Part shown: positions 33,709 through 48,000 of the stretch, piece by piece | Layout: every line of letters begins with the position of its first letter | How positions within the stretch are numbered: position 1 is the stretch's first letter | NCBI GenBank assembly: GCA_035235625.1 | Contig: CP141146.1 | Span: 8,860,501 to 8,924,500, forward strand | DNA from: Saururus chinensis | Taxonomy: Eukaryota; Streptophyta; Magnoliopsida; Piperales; Saururaceae | Direction of reading: 5' to 3' | Length of the DNA: 64,000 bases | Notes under the pieces: model-generated | What the model was told of the DNA's origin: nothing | What the model saw: the letters and a program-made list of their open reading frames with translations, nothing else | Databases searched by the model: none | Translations under genes and position numbers: made by a program

Positions 33709-34535
33709 AAATAAAAAAGTTCAAAACCGGGAATAGCCAATTGCCTAACAACAGTAACATTGTTTTGGATAAGCGGGTAATTAATAAACGGGTAATGGAT
33801 AAAATGTGAAGCTAATTTTACCATCTCCTTTATTAACCAAATAGGGTATGGGTACCCCCTCCTTCCTACCCATTACCCAATTCATTTAATATACTCAATT
33901 ACCTATTCAACCATTATATTCTCATTATTAACCTAATTACTAATAATAAATCTTTATGCCAACGTTATAAATTTTATTAAAAAAATAAGTTATCTCAGGA
34001 TGAATCCCATATTAGGGGTATATACTTGGGGACAAGGATAAAACAAAAGAGATTGTTGAATTAGCTACAACATCGATCACACATTTTATACTTTTATGTT
34101 GGAAGTCTTGCTAAGTGCAATTTTCGTATCACATATTTTATTATTTTTATTTACTTTTTAAGATGAAGGTTCATGATCAATCGTTATATTTGAATGACGC
34201 CGTTTGTTCGCTCAGTTGGCTATTTAACAGTTACTATATGCTTATTATTTTTTAAATAGATATTAAGCAACAGGTAGAATACAGGTAATAATAAGGGAAA
34301 TAAGTAACGGTAGTAATGGTAGGACATGGACAAAATTTTAGAAAGGGTATGAATGCGGGTAAAACCCTGCACTAGGTTTCTGTAAACGGGTCCAATGGGC
34401 CTTAACGGGTCCATCTGTTACCCAGGAGTAAAGGCTGCAACTTCGCTGTTAGACTACTCCTGCGTTCTGCGAGATCCTCTCCGCAGGGCAATATCTCGCC
34501 TTCGAGCTGCAATTCCTCTCCAGCGGAAGTAGAAA
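33709..34535. other. Spacer and promoter region of the TBL2-like gene
   Basis: Repeated GGGTAATNNGTA words near 33770-33890 suggest a small repeat. From about 34440 the sequence becomes GC-rich and is the likely 5' untranslated region of the WD40 gene. Confidence 0.5.
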
Positions 34536-37500
34536 ATGGCTCCACTTCCTGCATCTTCATCCTTCCTTGGGCTTCCGGTTCTCGCCGTCTCCGTCTTCTC
34601 CGTCCTCCTCGGAGGCCTCTTCGTCCTCCTCTTCTTCTCCGATTACCTTCGCAAGAGGAGGGCGGAGGTCCAGACCATCGCCGCTCCGGATACCAAGCCC
34701 GCCGCCCAGAAGCCAGCCAAGCGCCCGCAGACCAAATTGCACGCCAAACCTCATGGTCATCAAACCGACAAGGTAATTTTTTTATTAATTTTGTTCTGTT
34801 AATGCAGCAGAAATTCAGTTAATTTTGCCCCGCTTTTTCTATTTAGGATCAAAGTAAGAAGCATCATCCTCTGGATGTGAATACATTGAAGGGCCATGGG
34901 GATTCCATCACTGGACTCTGCTTTTCGTCCGATGGCCGGAACCTGGCAACTGGTAGATCTCAAATTTTCATGATCTCGTACTTTATTTCTTCAATTTTTG
35001 AATTCAATGGACTTCATTTAAATTTATCTTCTCATCTCCGTTTTCACTATGCATATTATATGGTGATGGATGCGATATTGCTAAAACTAGTTAGACTTGC
35101 TAAACTATTCAGTGATTTAATGTGGATAGAATCCTTTCTATAATAGCTTAATTACAATTTATTTTGGAACCCAGCATGTGCTGATGGAGTGGCTAGAGTG
35201 TTTAAGTTGGATGACGCCTCTAGTAAAAGCTACAAGTAAGATCCTCCTTGCATTTTTTCTTACTATGTCTGCCTATTGTTCTTATGCTTGGTATGATTCT
35301 CTCTTTTTTTTCTCGTGTTGAGTGTAATAATGTCTGCTTTATTCCACCTCTGATAAGGTTTCTGAGGCTGAACATGCCTGCTGGAAATCCACCAGTGGCT
35401 GTGGCCTTCTCTGATGGAGCATCTTCTCTTGTTGTGGCTGCTCATGCACTTTCCGGTTCTTCATTGTACATATACGGGGAAGCAACTGCAAAAGAGGCCA
35501 ACGAATTAAAGCAGCAGCAACCTAAGCAGCCTCTTCCTGAAATTAAGTGGGAGCATCACAAAGTTCATGATACTAGAAATATTCTAACTCTCAGTGGGAC
35601 TGCCGCAACATATGGCACCGCTGATGGGAGCACTATCATTGCTTCATGCTCAGAAGGTATTTACTGTCCCTTTGGATTATGGTTATTATCAAAATTTGCA
35701 ATCTTGGTCTTGGTCTCGATCTTGGTGAACCAAAAATTAGAGATCACGGATAGATCTTGGAGAGAACTCAAAGCGAATGGAAACATGATCTCAATGATAA
35801 AAAATGCTTTGTGTACCCCTACTATACTACTTATTTGTCCCCTAATCTCAACCACTGGATAAAAAGCCCACCGCTTTTTTTGGCACCTAAAGAATGCCCA
35901 CCTTGAGATAATGGAAAAGTTATCTCATCTCATATTTCGGAGTAGGAGTAGGATAAGAAGGATAGTTAACTAGGTTTATCATTTCTTATAAAATCCATTG
36001 TTTGCAAGCAGTCAATAGCCAGCAAATTTGGCATTTCATGACTGCAAATTTGAACCATACAATACACCCACAAAGTAAATAGCCCTTTAAAAGATCTCTC
36101 TTGTATAATAAGGGTTTTAAGAAGTCTATAAGCTACCATAATAGGAGAATATTATAAAACCGATAAAAAAGAAGTCTATAGGCTCCAAGTGAGCCTATTT
36201 TTGTTCAAGAGCAGCTACAAGCTGAAAAGAATCTGTTTATTCAAAAGATAACTGCCTTTTTGTTAGAAAAAGAACCAGCAACAAAGACATTACAATAAAA
36301 AATGAGATTGTAAACCTTACTCAAGTCCAGACGCGTTTCTTATGCTGCGGAACAGGGTGCTTGGCATGGGATTACTAGATGATTTCTCTTAACTTGTCAA
36401 TCTACTTCATTGGACTCAATTTAATTATTTTTTCTTATTGTTTACAAAGTCGATTTGATTTTTGTAAGGGGTGTTAGGATATAAGTTTGATGCTAAATTT
36501 ATGCATGTAAAATGTGATTTGAAAGGATGAAAATTTAAATGTAAAGCATTTATAATATTTGCTTGTTTTGGTGGTATTGCCAATCCAATCAGAAATATAT
36601 TATGGTTAAATTCACTTTGACTTAAAGAGCAGTACCCTTGGCTATCTCTATCTGTTTGAGTTTGTGAAAAGAAAGTTCAACTACCGGGGCATTGTTATTG
36701 TAGTTCGGCGAAACTATTGATATTGTTTAAATTTAATTGCTGTGCGATGCTTTCCTTTTAGGTACTGACATTAAACTTTGGCATGGGAAAAGTGGGAAAG
36801 TTTTAGGGATCGTTGACACAAATCAACTTAAAAACACTATGGCTGTGGTATCACCAAATGGGCGTTTTCTAGCTGCTGCTGCATTCACTGCAGATGTGAA
36901 GGTTGGTTATTTTGTACTAAGAAAATTTGTACAGCCTTTATTGGTACTACCAAGGGGTCGACTTTGAATGTCTGCTAACAGTTGCAAGTCTGGTTGTCAA
37001 CTAGTGACATATGTCCACCTGCCATTTGCAGCTCTGGGAAATTGTGTATTCAAAGGATGGCTCAGTGAAGGAGGTTGCTAAAGTTATGCAACTTAAAGGA
37101 CATAAGGTTGGTAATCTTACCCTGAGCAGACATTATCTCTTGATTGATAATAGTTTTAAGCTGTGTTGAGAGCCTATTATTTTTTTGAAGATAAGTACAT
37201 ATGAAGAGCTGACATTTTCTGTCTTTTCCATTTTCCATTTTATTTTATTTAATTTCTTTTTTTCTATACTACCAGTTTTCTATATGCTTGTGTATGACTG
37301 TATGTTGCTTTGTGAAGGGCCCAAAAATTGAATCTGTTATGGTGTTTATGGATGGCCATCAATGTTTTGCATATCAATTTATTTAAATGGAAACATTTCC
37401 GAAGTTGAAATTTTGGAACCATGCTGATATCCGTCAAATAATTGGTTACTTTCACTCAAACAGGATTAGACTTCTCCTTGATGCTTATTAATTAGTAACT

Positions 37501-40500
37501 GTTCAGTTGATCGAAAACTGATTGTAAATGCTGACTTTTTATCTAACTTTACTGCTACTGCCATTTTTGGTATCAATTGAAGTGCATCTTCCTTGAAAAA
37601 ATTTGTGCATAATTTAGACAAGATGATGCTGGTATAAACTGTTTTAACTGCTAATGGGTTCTCTCAGACATTCTAGTGGAAAGTTCATTCGAATGCATAT
37701 AGTTGTTTTGTTGGAGTCCAACCCTTGATAATCCTGTTTCACCCATGTATGTGTGTTATATAATATTTAATATTTTTGGTATTTAGCATGTGTGAGAGTG
37801 TCCTGAACTTCTTTTTCTGAAATTTGAATTTGGGAAGGGGAGAAGCCCTAAACCTGCTTGGCAATGGGTTCTCCCCAGTTAAAGGAAGTCCAAACTTCCC
37901 TTTTCAAAAACATCCCTGAAAAGAACACCTCCTGACTTCTTTTTTTCAAAGACTTCTTTGGGCTTGGGCATCCTCTCTCACCCATCCCTCTCCTTCACTC
38001 ATCCATCTCCTGTCACAAGTTCCATCTTCTCTCCATGGTTCCTGTTGCCACCTCCTCTCCTGTTGCTGCCTCGTTCTTAGCCTCTTCTTCCTCCTTCTTT
38101 GCTGCTTCTCCCTTCTTCCCAGATGTCAACAGTCCTCTTCTCCCTTCTTCCCACCCAACAACAATCTTCTCTTCATATCCTTCCTGTCAGCTGCAGACCA
38201 GTGATCTCCTCTTCCCCAATTGTTGGAGGAACTCGGTCAGAAGAGGGAGAGAACATAGTAACATTTGGACCCGCAGTGCTCTCTCCATTCATGTGTATTC
38301 GTTGGTTTTTGGGCCTGATTTAAGCTTGGATAATGCTCTGGTAAGAAGTAGTTCTGTGAGTTCCCTTGCTTCTAGTCGAAAGCTTGATATTTCCTGTCGT
38401 AGTTGGATTGCATTCATCTTAACATGCTTGGCCTGAAGTAGTTTTGTAAGTTGTTGCAATGTATTTTTGATTTTATGGGTTTAGTTGGTAGTAGATGTCG
38501 CATCAATCATATGACTTCTCCATTTCTCTGGATTCCTGTTGTTTGAATCTGTGTACATCTTGGTCATACTCAGTAAACCATAAACCAAATATCCAATGAC
38601 TGCTTGCTTCCCATCATCTGGGTCTCTGTTTTTTGTTGCCTGGCATCTTCATCGGATATCATAGTTCCATTAAATGCTCTTGTGATGTTTTTTTTTGCCT
38701 GCGTTGCTGGTAATTGTAACTTCTAGGATAATAATTCCGAAATTCTATGAAAGTGCCTTTTTTGGCTGTGGTTTTTGAATGTTTATGTGGTTAGCTCATT
38801 GGTCATAGGTCTTTCAACGTTAGATTAATTCAAACTTTATACTATATACATGGAAACTATAATTTCAGTGATTTGCATTTCAAATTCTTACTGCATGCCC
38901 AGATCTAATTCGTACTTGTCAGATGCTGATGGAATTGAACTGTTTTTTTTACCTTGCATGCGCACATGTTTCCTGCTCTCTGTTTATGCCTAAGCCTATT
39001 GTGGCTACTGGGTAGAATAACAAGTAAGCAGTAAGATGACAACGTTTTGCTCACATGTTGTGTTGGGAAAATTGGCCGGGCTAGTGCTTGGGAAATGATG
39101 AGAAAAATTCGAACATTAAATCAGAGGCACATGGTATTGTGCTTGTGCTGATTCTTTTTTTGCACGTCAGTCTGATCCCAGCACCCTTCTTTAGATTATT
39201 TGGTTCATCTTCTGATGTTGACAAAGAAGACCAAGAGTTTTATCTGCAGACGGGAGAACATGGTGGGTGCCATTGTTGCTGTTTAAATTTTCCCAGTTGC
39301 TTTCTTCCTTTGGAGGAGAGCATTATTATTATAGTAGGGTATTGTTCTCTCTTGACTTCAGGCTGGTGGAAGGGACTTACTTTTCTGTTGTTTCTTCCAT
39401 GCTCATGTCAAGCTAGTGGAAAAGAGAACGTCAGGCCTCCTTTTGTGGTTTATGTTTTTACTACAAGTAGCAGTGATTGTCGGCCTTGTTTCTCTGTGGT
39501 GTTGTTGCTCTTTAAATTTCATTTGGAAATACCTACATAATTCACATCACTGCTTCTAATGAATGTTGTGTGATGGACATGAAAGGAATGGGACACAATC
39601 CTGGCTTTTCATCTTGAGGGGCTTAAAAAATCTGCCGGTGTCACTACAAGTTAGAAACGGAGCCTTCAAATACTATATGCAAATGGCTCCTATTATTGTT
39701 TTCTAATGTTGATATTTGTCTTTTGCGTATTAAGGTTGTAAACAACAGTACAACAATTTTGTGGCTTGTACATTGTTACCCTGTTTAAATTCTTTTCATT
39801 GGATCCTCCTCAAATAATAAGTCTGCCAAGCAAGCAATTCATGTTTTTTAAAAATTAATACAATTTTGCCAAACCGGTCAAAACCTGAAATACAACAACT
39901 TCGAAAATGGGACGAATATTTAAAGGCATTATATTTTGGGCATGCTATTGCTGATAAAATAAAAAGAATAAACTCTGCCAAACAGGAACTTGGGGCTTAT
40001 ATTATATGTAGTGACATGCCCACATATTATTAGAATCTATTTTGCCTATATAATCTGTTGTTAGGAAAAATGCTTCTTTGTCTTTTTTAAATTGTCTTGA
40101 GATGTATAAACCTCTCCTCATGTCGACAAGTGGATATTTTCTACCAGAGTGCTGTGACTTGGTTATGCTTTGCTCCAAATTCAGAGCAGATAATTACAGC
40201 ATCAAAGGATGGAACCATGAGAATATGGAATATCAATGGTATGTCTTTCACTGTAATTACGGGCTTTTTCATTTATCTGACGTGCTTGCTTACTAGCAAA
40301 AGTTTATTCTTGATTTGTTAGTTTCATGCTCTTTTAGAGACGATCTTTTTACCTTTTGGGTGGAAAATACTTGGTCATTTTACTGTTAAAGGTATAACAG
40401 AATATTTAAGAGAAATAATTCTAACTTCGGAATCTTCTTTAATATATCATTGTCATTGGTAATAATGGAGTGCTTTTGCAGCGGCAGTTTGTGACACATG

Positions 40501-42463
40501 CTAATGATTTCTCAAAGCATACTAATAATGTTTTCCGGAATTCGTAATTAGATTCATGGATGATCTCATATATGAATTGTATATGTAGTGGTTGAAGGAG
40601 AACCTTCTGTTTATGTCCCAGAGCCGAATGATTTTTTCTATCACAGTTGTTTCTGCTTTGGATTATCTAGTTGTTCATTTTGAAATTGGGTCTTCCCTGT
40701 TGACACGTACCGAGGTCCTTTTTCTTGTGCCTAGATACACAAACTCAATAAGTGATTCAAAGGAATAAACATTGAGATGGACAGTGGCTATATATGCAAA
40801 CTGAATAAATGATCACAAACATTGAGATGTGCCAATGCCTAGATACACAAACTGAATTAATGATAGAAAGGAAAAAAACATTGAGATGGGCAGTAGATTA
40901 ATTCCATTAGGCTACTCTATTTTTAATGAAAGATTTACAACGATCCAAAATTTCTACCTGTAAACAGAGTAATATGTATTGCTTATGCTACAAAGATCAA
41001 AATTGACATGAGAACAATTTTGTAGTGGCCAGTGTTTTTAAAATTGACCCAACCACCGATCCGGATTGGTGACTGGGTCTGGATTTTCCCGGTTTGACTG
41101 GGGCATAAATTGGGTTCTACAGGAAACTGACAACTAAAAGGTCCAACTTGAAAGACGGTCATGCAGGGTTCAGCTGAGTCCTGTTTTTCAAAACAATGGT
41201 CTTGGTGCGTCTTATCAACAAATTGCCTTGCGGATACTTAACAATTTAGATGCACTGAATAATATGGGACATAATAAGTGGGCCTTCTTGATGCAACTTT
41301 AGTCTTATCTAAGATTGGAGTAGTCACTTTTTCTACTTACTCGTGGCAAGAATACACGGTGCATTTATTCTGGACTATTTGGTATTGCTTATCTCTTTTG
41401 TTAATTTTTTTGGTGGGTGGAAAGTATTGAAGTAGGTATCTCTCATATCGTAGTTGAGATGGAACTTTGGCTTGGAAGTATTTGTATTTAATAGTGGTAT
41501 CCTGGTTGATTGAAATTTCTTTTTTCTTCTTATATTTTCTGTTATAGTTCGATACCATCTAGATGAAGATCCAAAGACCCTGAAGGTGTTCCAAATTCCA
41601 CTTCGAGATTCAAATGGCTCTGCATTGCATTATGATCATCTGAGTATTTCAAATGATGGAAAGATACTGGCTGCCACACATGGTTCGTTGTTACAGTGGT
41701 TGTCCACTGAAACCGGAAATGTTATTGACACTGCAGACAAAGCTCATGATGGTAAATGAAGACTGGCCATTAATCATAGCATTTCTTTCTTTTCAGTTTC
41801 AATACATTATTATTACATTAGATAAGGGTGACACCTAGCTTTCGATGTTCTGATATGGCTTTGCAGGTTGACTTTTCACACAAAAGTTATTGATTGAAGT
41901 CCTACCTGCAAAAATTCTTGAAAACTCAACTACTTTGTTTATGTTGTAATTATGTAGGTGATATCACTTCCATCGCGTGGGCACCTGTGGCCATTCCTCT
42001 GGGTAAGATCACTTGTATAGAGCTATAGATATTTAATATCTGCTAATAAATACGTTTAGCTGTGTGCTACTCGTTAGCTTTCCATGTAGTTCACTTACAT
42101 ACCTATCAAGTCACTCCGTCTATCTTTACCCATCCTCTACAACCTAGGCTCTTCAACTGGGCGATCTTAGAGTCTCTACTGGACTTTTGTCTGCATGTAG
42201 CTTGACTTGAATTTGCTTAAGATGAGCTTTTACTAAGAGGATCCCTAGAAATGCCATTCTAGCTGACAGATCTTTGTTTTCTATGACGTGCATATCCATG
42301 CCAGTTAATAATTTGCTAAAACATGACGCTTCATCAATTTTGAAGCATTTAATTTGTGTACTGTACTGCTCACTATTTGCATTCAGGGGGAGAACCTGCC
42401 GCAATTCTAGCTACAGCGGGTACGGACAAAAAAGTAAAGTTCTGGAAATCTCCACAACTGTGA
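34536..42463 (+). CDS. Membrane-anchored WD40 protein, transducin beta-like 2 type, 10 exons, 444 aa
   Basis: The exons are 34536-34772, 34847-34952, 35175-35235, 35358-35656, 36762-36901, 37032-37106, 40148-40238, 41548-41751, 41958-42002 and 42387-42463. They total 1335 bp with consistent phases. Residues of about 9-33 form one hydrophobic segment followed by DYLRKRRAE, which predicts a signal anchor. The rest is a WD40 propeller: LKGHGDSITGLCFSSDG, DIKLWHGKSGKVLGIVDT, VVSPNGRFLAAAAFTADVKL, LKGHKSAVTWLCFAPNSEQ with DGTMRIWNI, and ITSIAWAPV with TDKKVKFWK. Animal TBL2 is an ER membrane WD40 protein that binds the stress kinase PERK. The plant role is unknown to me. The start has the anchor directly behind it and no earlier in-frame ATG nearby. 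Confidence 0.9.
37107..40147 (+). other. Large (3.0 kb) intron 6 of the TBL2-like gene
   Basis: The splice sites are AAG/GTTGGT and TACCAG/AGT. The intron holds a CT-rich stretch at about 37950-38240 with a 133-codon open frame lacking any domain I recognise. This stretch may be an inserted transposon or gene-fragment copy. No exon signal is seen. Confidence 0.6.
40729..40900. repeat. Three-copy minisatellite in intron 7 of the TBL2-like gene
   Basis: The block GCCTAGATACACAAACT...AACATTGAGATGGRCAGT recurs about every 55-60 bp (near 40729, 40790 and 40838), with a shortened middle copy. Confidence 0.75.
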
Positions 42464-43355
42464 TCTTTATAAGGAGCAACAACATAGATGAAAATTTTGT
42501 AGGAGCTTACAGTTTAGTGGTTTTGCGGGAAGAAGGAACCAGATCTTCCAGACTGATCAATGCCCTTTGTAATACCAAAATTTTAGCATACCTAGCAAGA
42601 AGCAACGTGGAAAGAATGGTGGAGGGTGAATTCTCTTGTAGATAACTTTTGCTACTCAATATATGATGAATCCAGTATCGGCTGTTTCACAAATTTGAAT
42701 TTTGTACTAACCTTTATGGGACGACCCATGGACAGAAATTTCCTTCAAACGCAGGGCAGTTTTATGAGAGGATCAGATAAATATAGCATTAAATTATTAT
42801 TTGTGTTTGATGAAGTTCAGTGATTTCCCTTATTAAAAGGTAATTTCTTTTATTTAGTGTCACGCTTGCCTCCTTTACTTCGCTGATAACACATGCCTCC
42901 ATCTCCCCGTGTATGTATGAATATATATAAAAAGAAATAGACTTATGCTTATCATAATACCAAAATTATGGTTGGATACCAAAACTAGATTTGTGCATAT
43001 GCAAACGCCTACATGTGCGTCATGAAAAAAACACCATTGCCCTTGTCTTCAGCATCATCACCAAAATGCTATGGCGAAAAAGACAAAGGGGCCCCCTCCA
43101 CTTCATAAATAGTCAGTGGGATTGACCGCAAATTGACCGTGGGAGCTATTTAAAATTTTTTTTATTAAAAAAAACCGTTACTACTAAAATTACCTAATTT
43201 GATTTTGAGCTTTTTTGAATAACAAAATTTGCATATTTATTAATGGCGGGTTGCCCTATGTACTATGCAATAATAATATAGCTCAGTTGAGTACTTGAGT
43301 TAACTAGGTAATTAATTGTTCCTGTGTAATACTTTTTCTAACAAATGGATTCAAG
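42464..43355. other. 3' region of the TBL2-like gene and spacer
   Basis: The first 350 bp probably carry the 3' untranslated region. Beyond that the sequence is AT-rich and contains no recognised gene. Confidence 0.5.
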
Positions 43356-43357
43356 TA

Positions 43358-43546
43358 CTCCTTCCATCCCACATTAAGAGCTTTTTTTAGCAAAAAAATT
43401 TGCTCCATATTAATAGCTCTATTTTGGTCAATTTAAGTGGTTGGACACTTAAAAAAAGTATTATAAGCCTATTTTTTCTTTCTTTTAAATGTGAGTTTAA
43501 CCGTTCAATAAAAACCGTTATTTTTCCAAATGCAACACAAAGGGAG
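43358..43546. mobile_element. Stowaway-type MITE (189 bp)
   Basis: The ends CTCCTTCCATCCCACATTAA and the complement of TGCAACACAAAGGGAG form terminal inverted repeats of the CTCCCTCCGTCCC class. TA dinucleotides (43356-43357 and 43547-43548) flank it as expected for Tc1/mariner-type insertion. There is no coding capacity. Confidence 0.75.
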
Positions 43547-43548
43547 TA

Positions 43549-45099
43549 TTAATATAAACCAAATATATATTTCAATCAAATCCTCCAAAAGAAGGGGATG
43601 GTCTGAACTTTTTTGAAGTGTTCATATCTAGAAACAACTTTATATGGCTCAAAGTGAGTGCCTCAGTTAGCCAGAAGTTATTTTCTTCTGGATATCTTAA
43701 GTGCTAGCATTCTGTTTACGATGCAAAACATTCAAAATATGATCAACAATAAGGCTCTCTTCGTCTAAAATTATAAAGTTTGTGTAATAGTTCTTACAGA
43801 TCGAAAAGCAAAATTGTAATGTGTCTAATCTCAAAGTCCTACAAGCCAATTATTTCCCCAATTTTTTTGCAAAATTCTTGGAGTGGGTTTATGAAAGCTA
43901 ATTTCGAGTAATTAAATTCATGAACTATTTTATCAATCACCCATAGTCCTGAAGACTAGTTTGTTTTGTAAAATCGAAGGTATCTCTTGTATCCAACAAA
44001 AGAAAATTGAGAGACCTTCGCAATCTAAATTGAATTCTTTATGCCAAAGCCTAAGTTTAACAAGAGGAGCAGAAAAGATCAGGTCTGAATCTTGGAGTTA
44101 CACAAAATCACCTGGATTGTTGGAAATTGGCCACTATTTCTTGGAAGCAATTTTTCACCTCCTGGTATCGGCTAGAAATCCTCCACCAGGTTGGAGCCAT
44201 CGATCGTGAGGATCAACTGACATATGTGCCAGGATCAATGATACATATGTTAGCACATATATTAGTGCACACGTGCTAACGCTTAGTTGCAGTGATATGC
44301 GCTAGTGCATGTGACTCTTTGTTCACCAGAGATGTCCAGGGGACCATAAAATTTTCCCTATTTCTTAGGAATAGTCAAGGTCATGAACATGTAGACGCAG
44401 TGGTTCATTATAATATTCACATCCGTGTCATTTATGGGTGTTACATCATCATTGTGCTTAAAATTAGGAGTCTAAATGACATCTATTTCTTCGTTATACA
44501 TCCTCACTTAAATGGATAATATTATTTTTATCCATATTTAATGTGGATGGCTACTAATAAAGAATATATCCAACTGTAGTCATTTGTATCTATTAATTAT
44601 ATATTTTATTATTATTATTTTTAATTGGTACTAAATTAGCAGCTTACATCACTTAATAAATCAGAAAAAAAATTTAAAAATTATATGTCATACTTTCACA
44701 TGTCTTTCATAGCATTATAATTTATTCCTTTTTTATATGAGACTATCCTACAATTGTTATAACTTATTTTTTAATTAATTTTTATTAATCATCCTTAGGT
44801 TTAGAAATAATATATGTTAAATTTTTACCTTAATTTTGTATGAGTCGTATCCGTCGTAGACATATATAGATAGACAAATATATGATTTACATAAAAACAA
44901 ATAACTACAGACATACCTCATCCACTTTAGTATCCGTATCTATCCATTTACACCCCTACATAATTTGCAAAACCTATTTGGCCAATTGTTTAGAAAATAC
45001 CCTCCACTTCTCCTACATATAGGACTTGTGTTTTTTATTTCCCAATGTGGCATCAGATTTGAAGGCACATTTTGTGGGAAAATGAAAAATTTGTGTTAT
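43549..45099. other. AT-rich intergenic DNA
   Basis: No gene was recognised. The segment 44235-44320 has palindromic GTTAGCACATATATTAGTGC-like words that recall the foldback family at 17.1 and 63.3 kb, but no complete element could be delimited. Confidence 0.4.
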
Positions 45100-48000
45100 T
45101 GTCATGACCCGAATTTTTAAAACTATTTTTACAATAAAGGACACACAATAAATTACGATAATTTTTTTTCTTTCTTAAACACAAAACAAATTATCCGATT
45201 AAATATCTAAGTCATGATAACTAGGGTTTACAAATACGAATATCAAAACATATGATATTATTATACATGTCAAATTCTGTAAATAGAAGGTTAACCCTCT
45301 AAGTATAAGTTTGTCATCTTTCCGAAAATAAATAACCAAGTAAAGTTGGCTCTTACGCTAGTAATTACAATTACTTACACGATTGCAGAAGTAAGAAACT
45401 AGATCCCACTAATGCAACGTCGTCCTCAAATGCCCACCAACGTCCTAATCTCGCAACATTCCTATCTAAAGAACCTGCAAGTAAACAAGACCAAACAAGC
45501 AACAAAACATCTCCTCCCCTTGGAGGAGCATTCAAAAGAACAAAAATATTATTTAATATTTTTTGGATCGGACCAACATCACCTGATGTTAATTGCCTAC
45601 GTATTCATAAGACAACATCTCCAATGTTTCCAACAAGATTGGATCTAAACATAGTTCTGCCTAATACTACATTATACTAAAAAGTATAACATCATACATG
45701 CAATGCATAAGTATTTTCAATCAACCTACATTTTATGCAAGTCCTTTAATCATTTCACTTGTTCTAATTAAACAAACAATATCAATCACTGTTATTAATT
45801 ATCTCTCGAACCATTGTTCGATAATTAATATCCATGTCTAATCCCAACGATAGACAGACTCATCAGATGTCAACCTAAGTGACAAATGATAACGAAACAC
45901 CCTAGAATCCAACAGGCCCCTGGAATCCACCAAGAAGTCTCATATCCCAACTTAGCCCATAAGGACCTGACCGAGTGGAAGAGCATGACCCACAACTACA
46001 CCTGAATAGAATTGGTCTGGGATGCCAACCAAGCAGGATGTTAGCGACCCCTAAATGCGTGTACATTAAAAGATCCTCAATAGATCTGTGGTGAGTGCGG
46101 CTCACATGGAACTCCCTCCAATGGGGAGGTGCAACTACACGGTCAAATCAGCGGCTCCTCAAAATAGCTAAAACTTAGGAAACCATTATGAACCCTATCT
46201 TGCTCATCTAAAAGCCAAGATTCCGAATGACTATCCCAAACCCTATTAGTCCCTTCTAGACTAAGGTTTACAACTCGAGACATGCCATCGGTTCATCAAC
46301 CAAGGCAAATTGTCAGGTCAAAGGCTTTGTTCACTGTATGAACTAGTCATAGACCTCTCTAAGATATTTTAGTTTTTATCTTGATTAAGTGTTCTCGCCC
46401 AATCCAAAGCTATCTACCCAAATAATTATTCTTTCAATAAATTTTAACTAGTGATAAATTACTATCACAACATCAATATCAAAAATAGAAACAAAGAACA
46501 ACATAAACAATTAGGACCACAAAGGTCCAAGCAGATCATAATATTAATAATCAAAATCAATAATGATATTATAATTACTTGGGCTCTCGTGCCCTAACCC
46601 TCCATGGGTTAACTTATTAAATCTCTTAAAAAAACTCAACATAATGTACTTGAGGGCATTAAGGTAATTATTTAACATTGAATATGGTCCTCTATGCTCT
46701 CTGGTAAGTCTTTAACATCTCAAAAGGTTTCAATATCACATTGGCCCGTTAATAACATCCACGCGAATACGAGCCGGTTTGCCTAAGGGTATTTCTATCA
46801 TTAGGTTTAAGGCCTTAATGACATCTGACGGGTCCAAAATTGAACTCAAGCATACTACTTGACTTCATGGACTCTGTGTAATTTTCCTGAAATATGACGG
46901 GGTTGTGAACCCCCTTGAACCGACCCAGGTTGACTTAACGGTTTACGATTAACCCTAGGGGTAGAATAGTTAATTATCTACATATTGGGATTTTTTTCCA
47001 CTGTGTAGATTGGCCTAAATTTAGGTTACCCATTACAGTATCATTGAGAATTTTTCTAATTTTTAAGATCACTCATATGCCACTGAACCGGTGCCCCAAA
47101 GTTTGGTCATTAACTATTACTCTACGCTTAAACTCACAATGGTAATTTAGTTATTTTAAGGTATCTGAGATTTTTCCACATTGTGAAACTTAATCAAGGT
47201 ACTATACATAACCTCATGGTGATTCTTAATTTTTTCTGAATTTCCAACTATTTTAACTTACTCCACCGGACCCGGTTCAGTTGGAATATTTTTTTTAAGG
47301 AGTCGGACCGAACCGGGTCGGGTTAGCCAACCCGGTCCGGAGAGAACAGACAACCTGTGGGGTCGTCTTCCTCACAACCGGCCGGGCCTTTCGGCCTTTA
47401 GCAGTGCTGCCACCCTTGCGACAGAGGGCTGGGCAGCACACAACCCTCGGACCGCCGAAGCACGATGGAACCGACAAGGTCGGTCCCACTGCCGTCCGCT
47501 GTCCGGCCGGTGGCCAAAAGGCTAGCCCCCTTTTTTTTATAGTCGGCAAAGCCGCTGCGGCCAAGGCCGCCGCAGTCCAAGCCGCCGCAGCCCAGGCCGG
47601 CGCGACCAGGGCCAACACAACCAGGCCTGCGTGGTCCTTTTTATTGTAACTTACTGTGACGACCCGGCAGCAGCCAATCTGTCGCCTCCACGGCCAGGGC
47701 CAGGGCCAGGGCCGGCACGCCCCTCCCGTAATGGGTCTAACCACCAGCGGTCGGCTGGTGACTGGCTGGTGGCTAGCCGGTAGTTAGAAAATATACACGG
47801 TACAACGAAAGTGAATAGTAATTGTAGACATTACTATTCACCTTATTTACAAAAACGATTTTTATTTTAATAATGAAATATCTCTAATCTTGATTCAAAA
47901 TCCTACCTTGAAGGCCAAATTGTCGTCGATCCACTATTGCCAAAGCTTTGCCGGAGTCTCGCCGAAAAATTTCCTCCTTTCCTTCATCGTCCAAAAGTTC

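Noticed and set aside
38035-38436. 133-codon open frame in the plus strand
   Set aside because: It is Ser/Pro-rich, lies within intron 6 of the TBL2-like gene and shows no domain. CT-rich sequence explains the open frame.
47295-47744. 149-codon open frame on the minus strand in GC-rich DNA
   Set aside because: It lies inside the LTR at 45100-48436, is Ala/Trp/Arg-rich low complexity and has frames open on both strands, as expected from GC-rich repeats.
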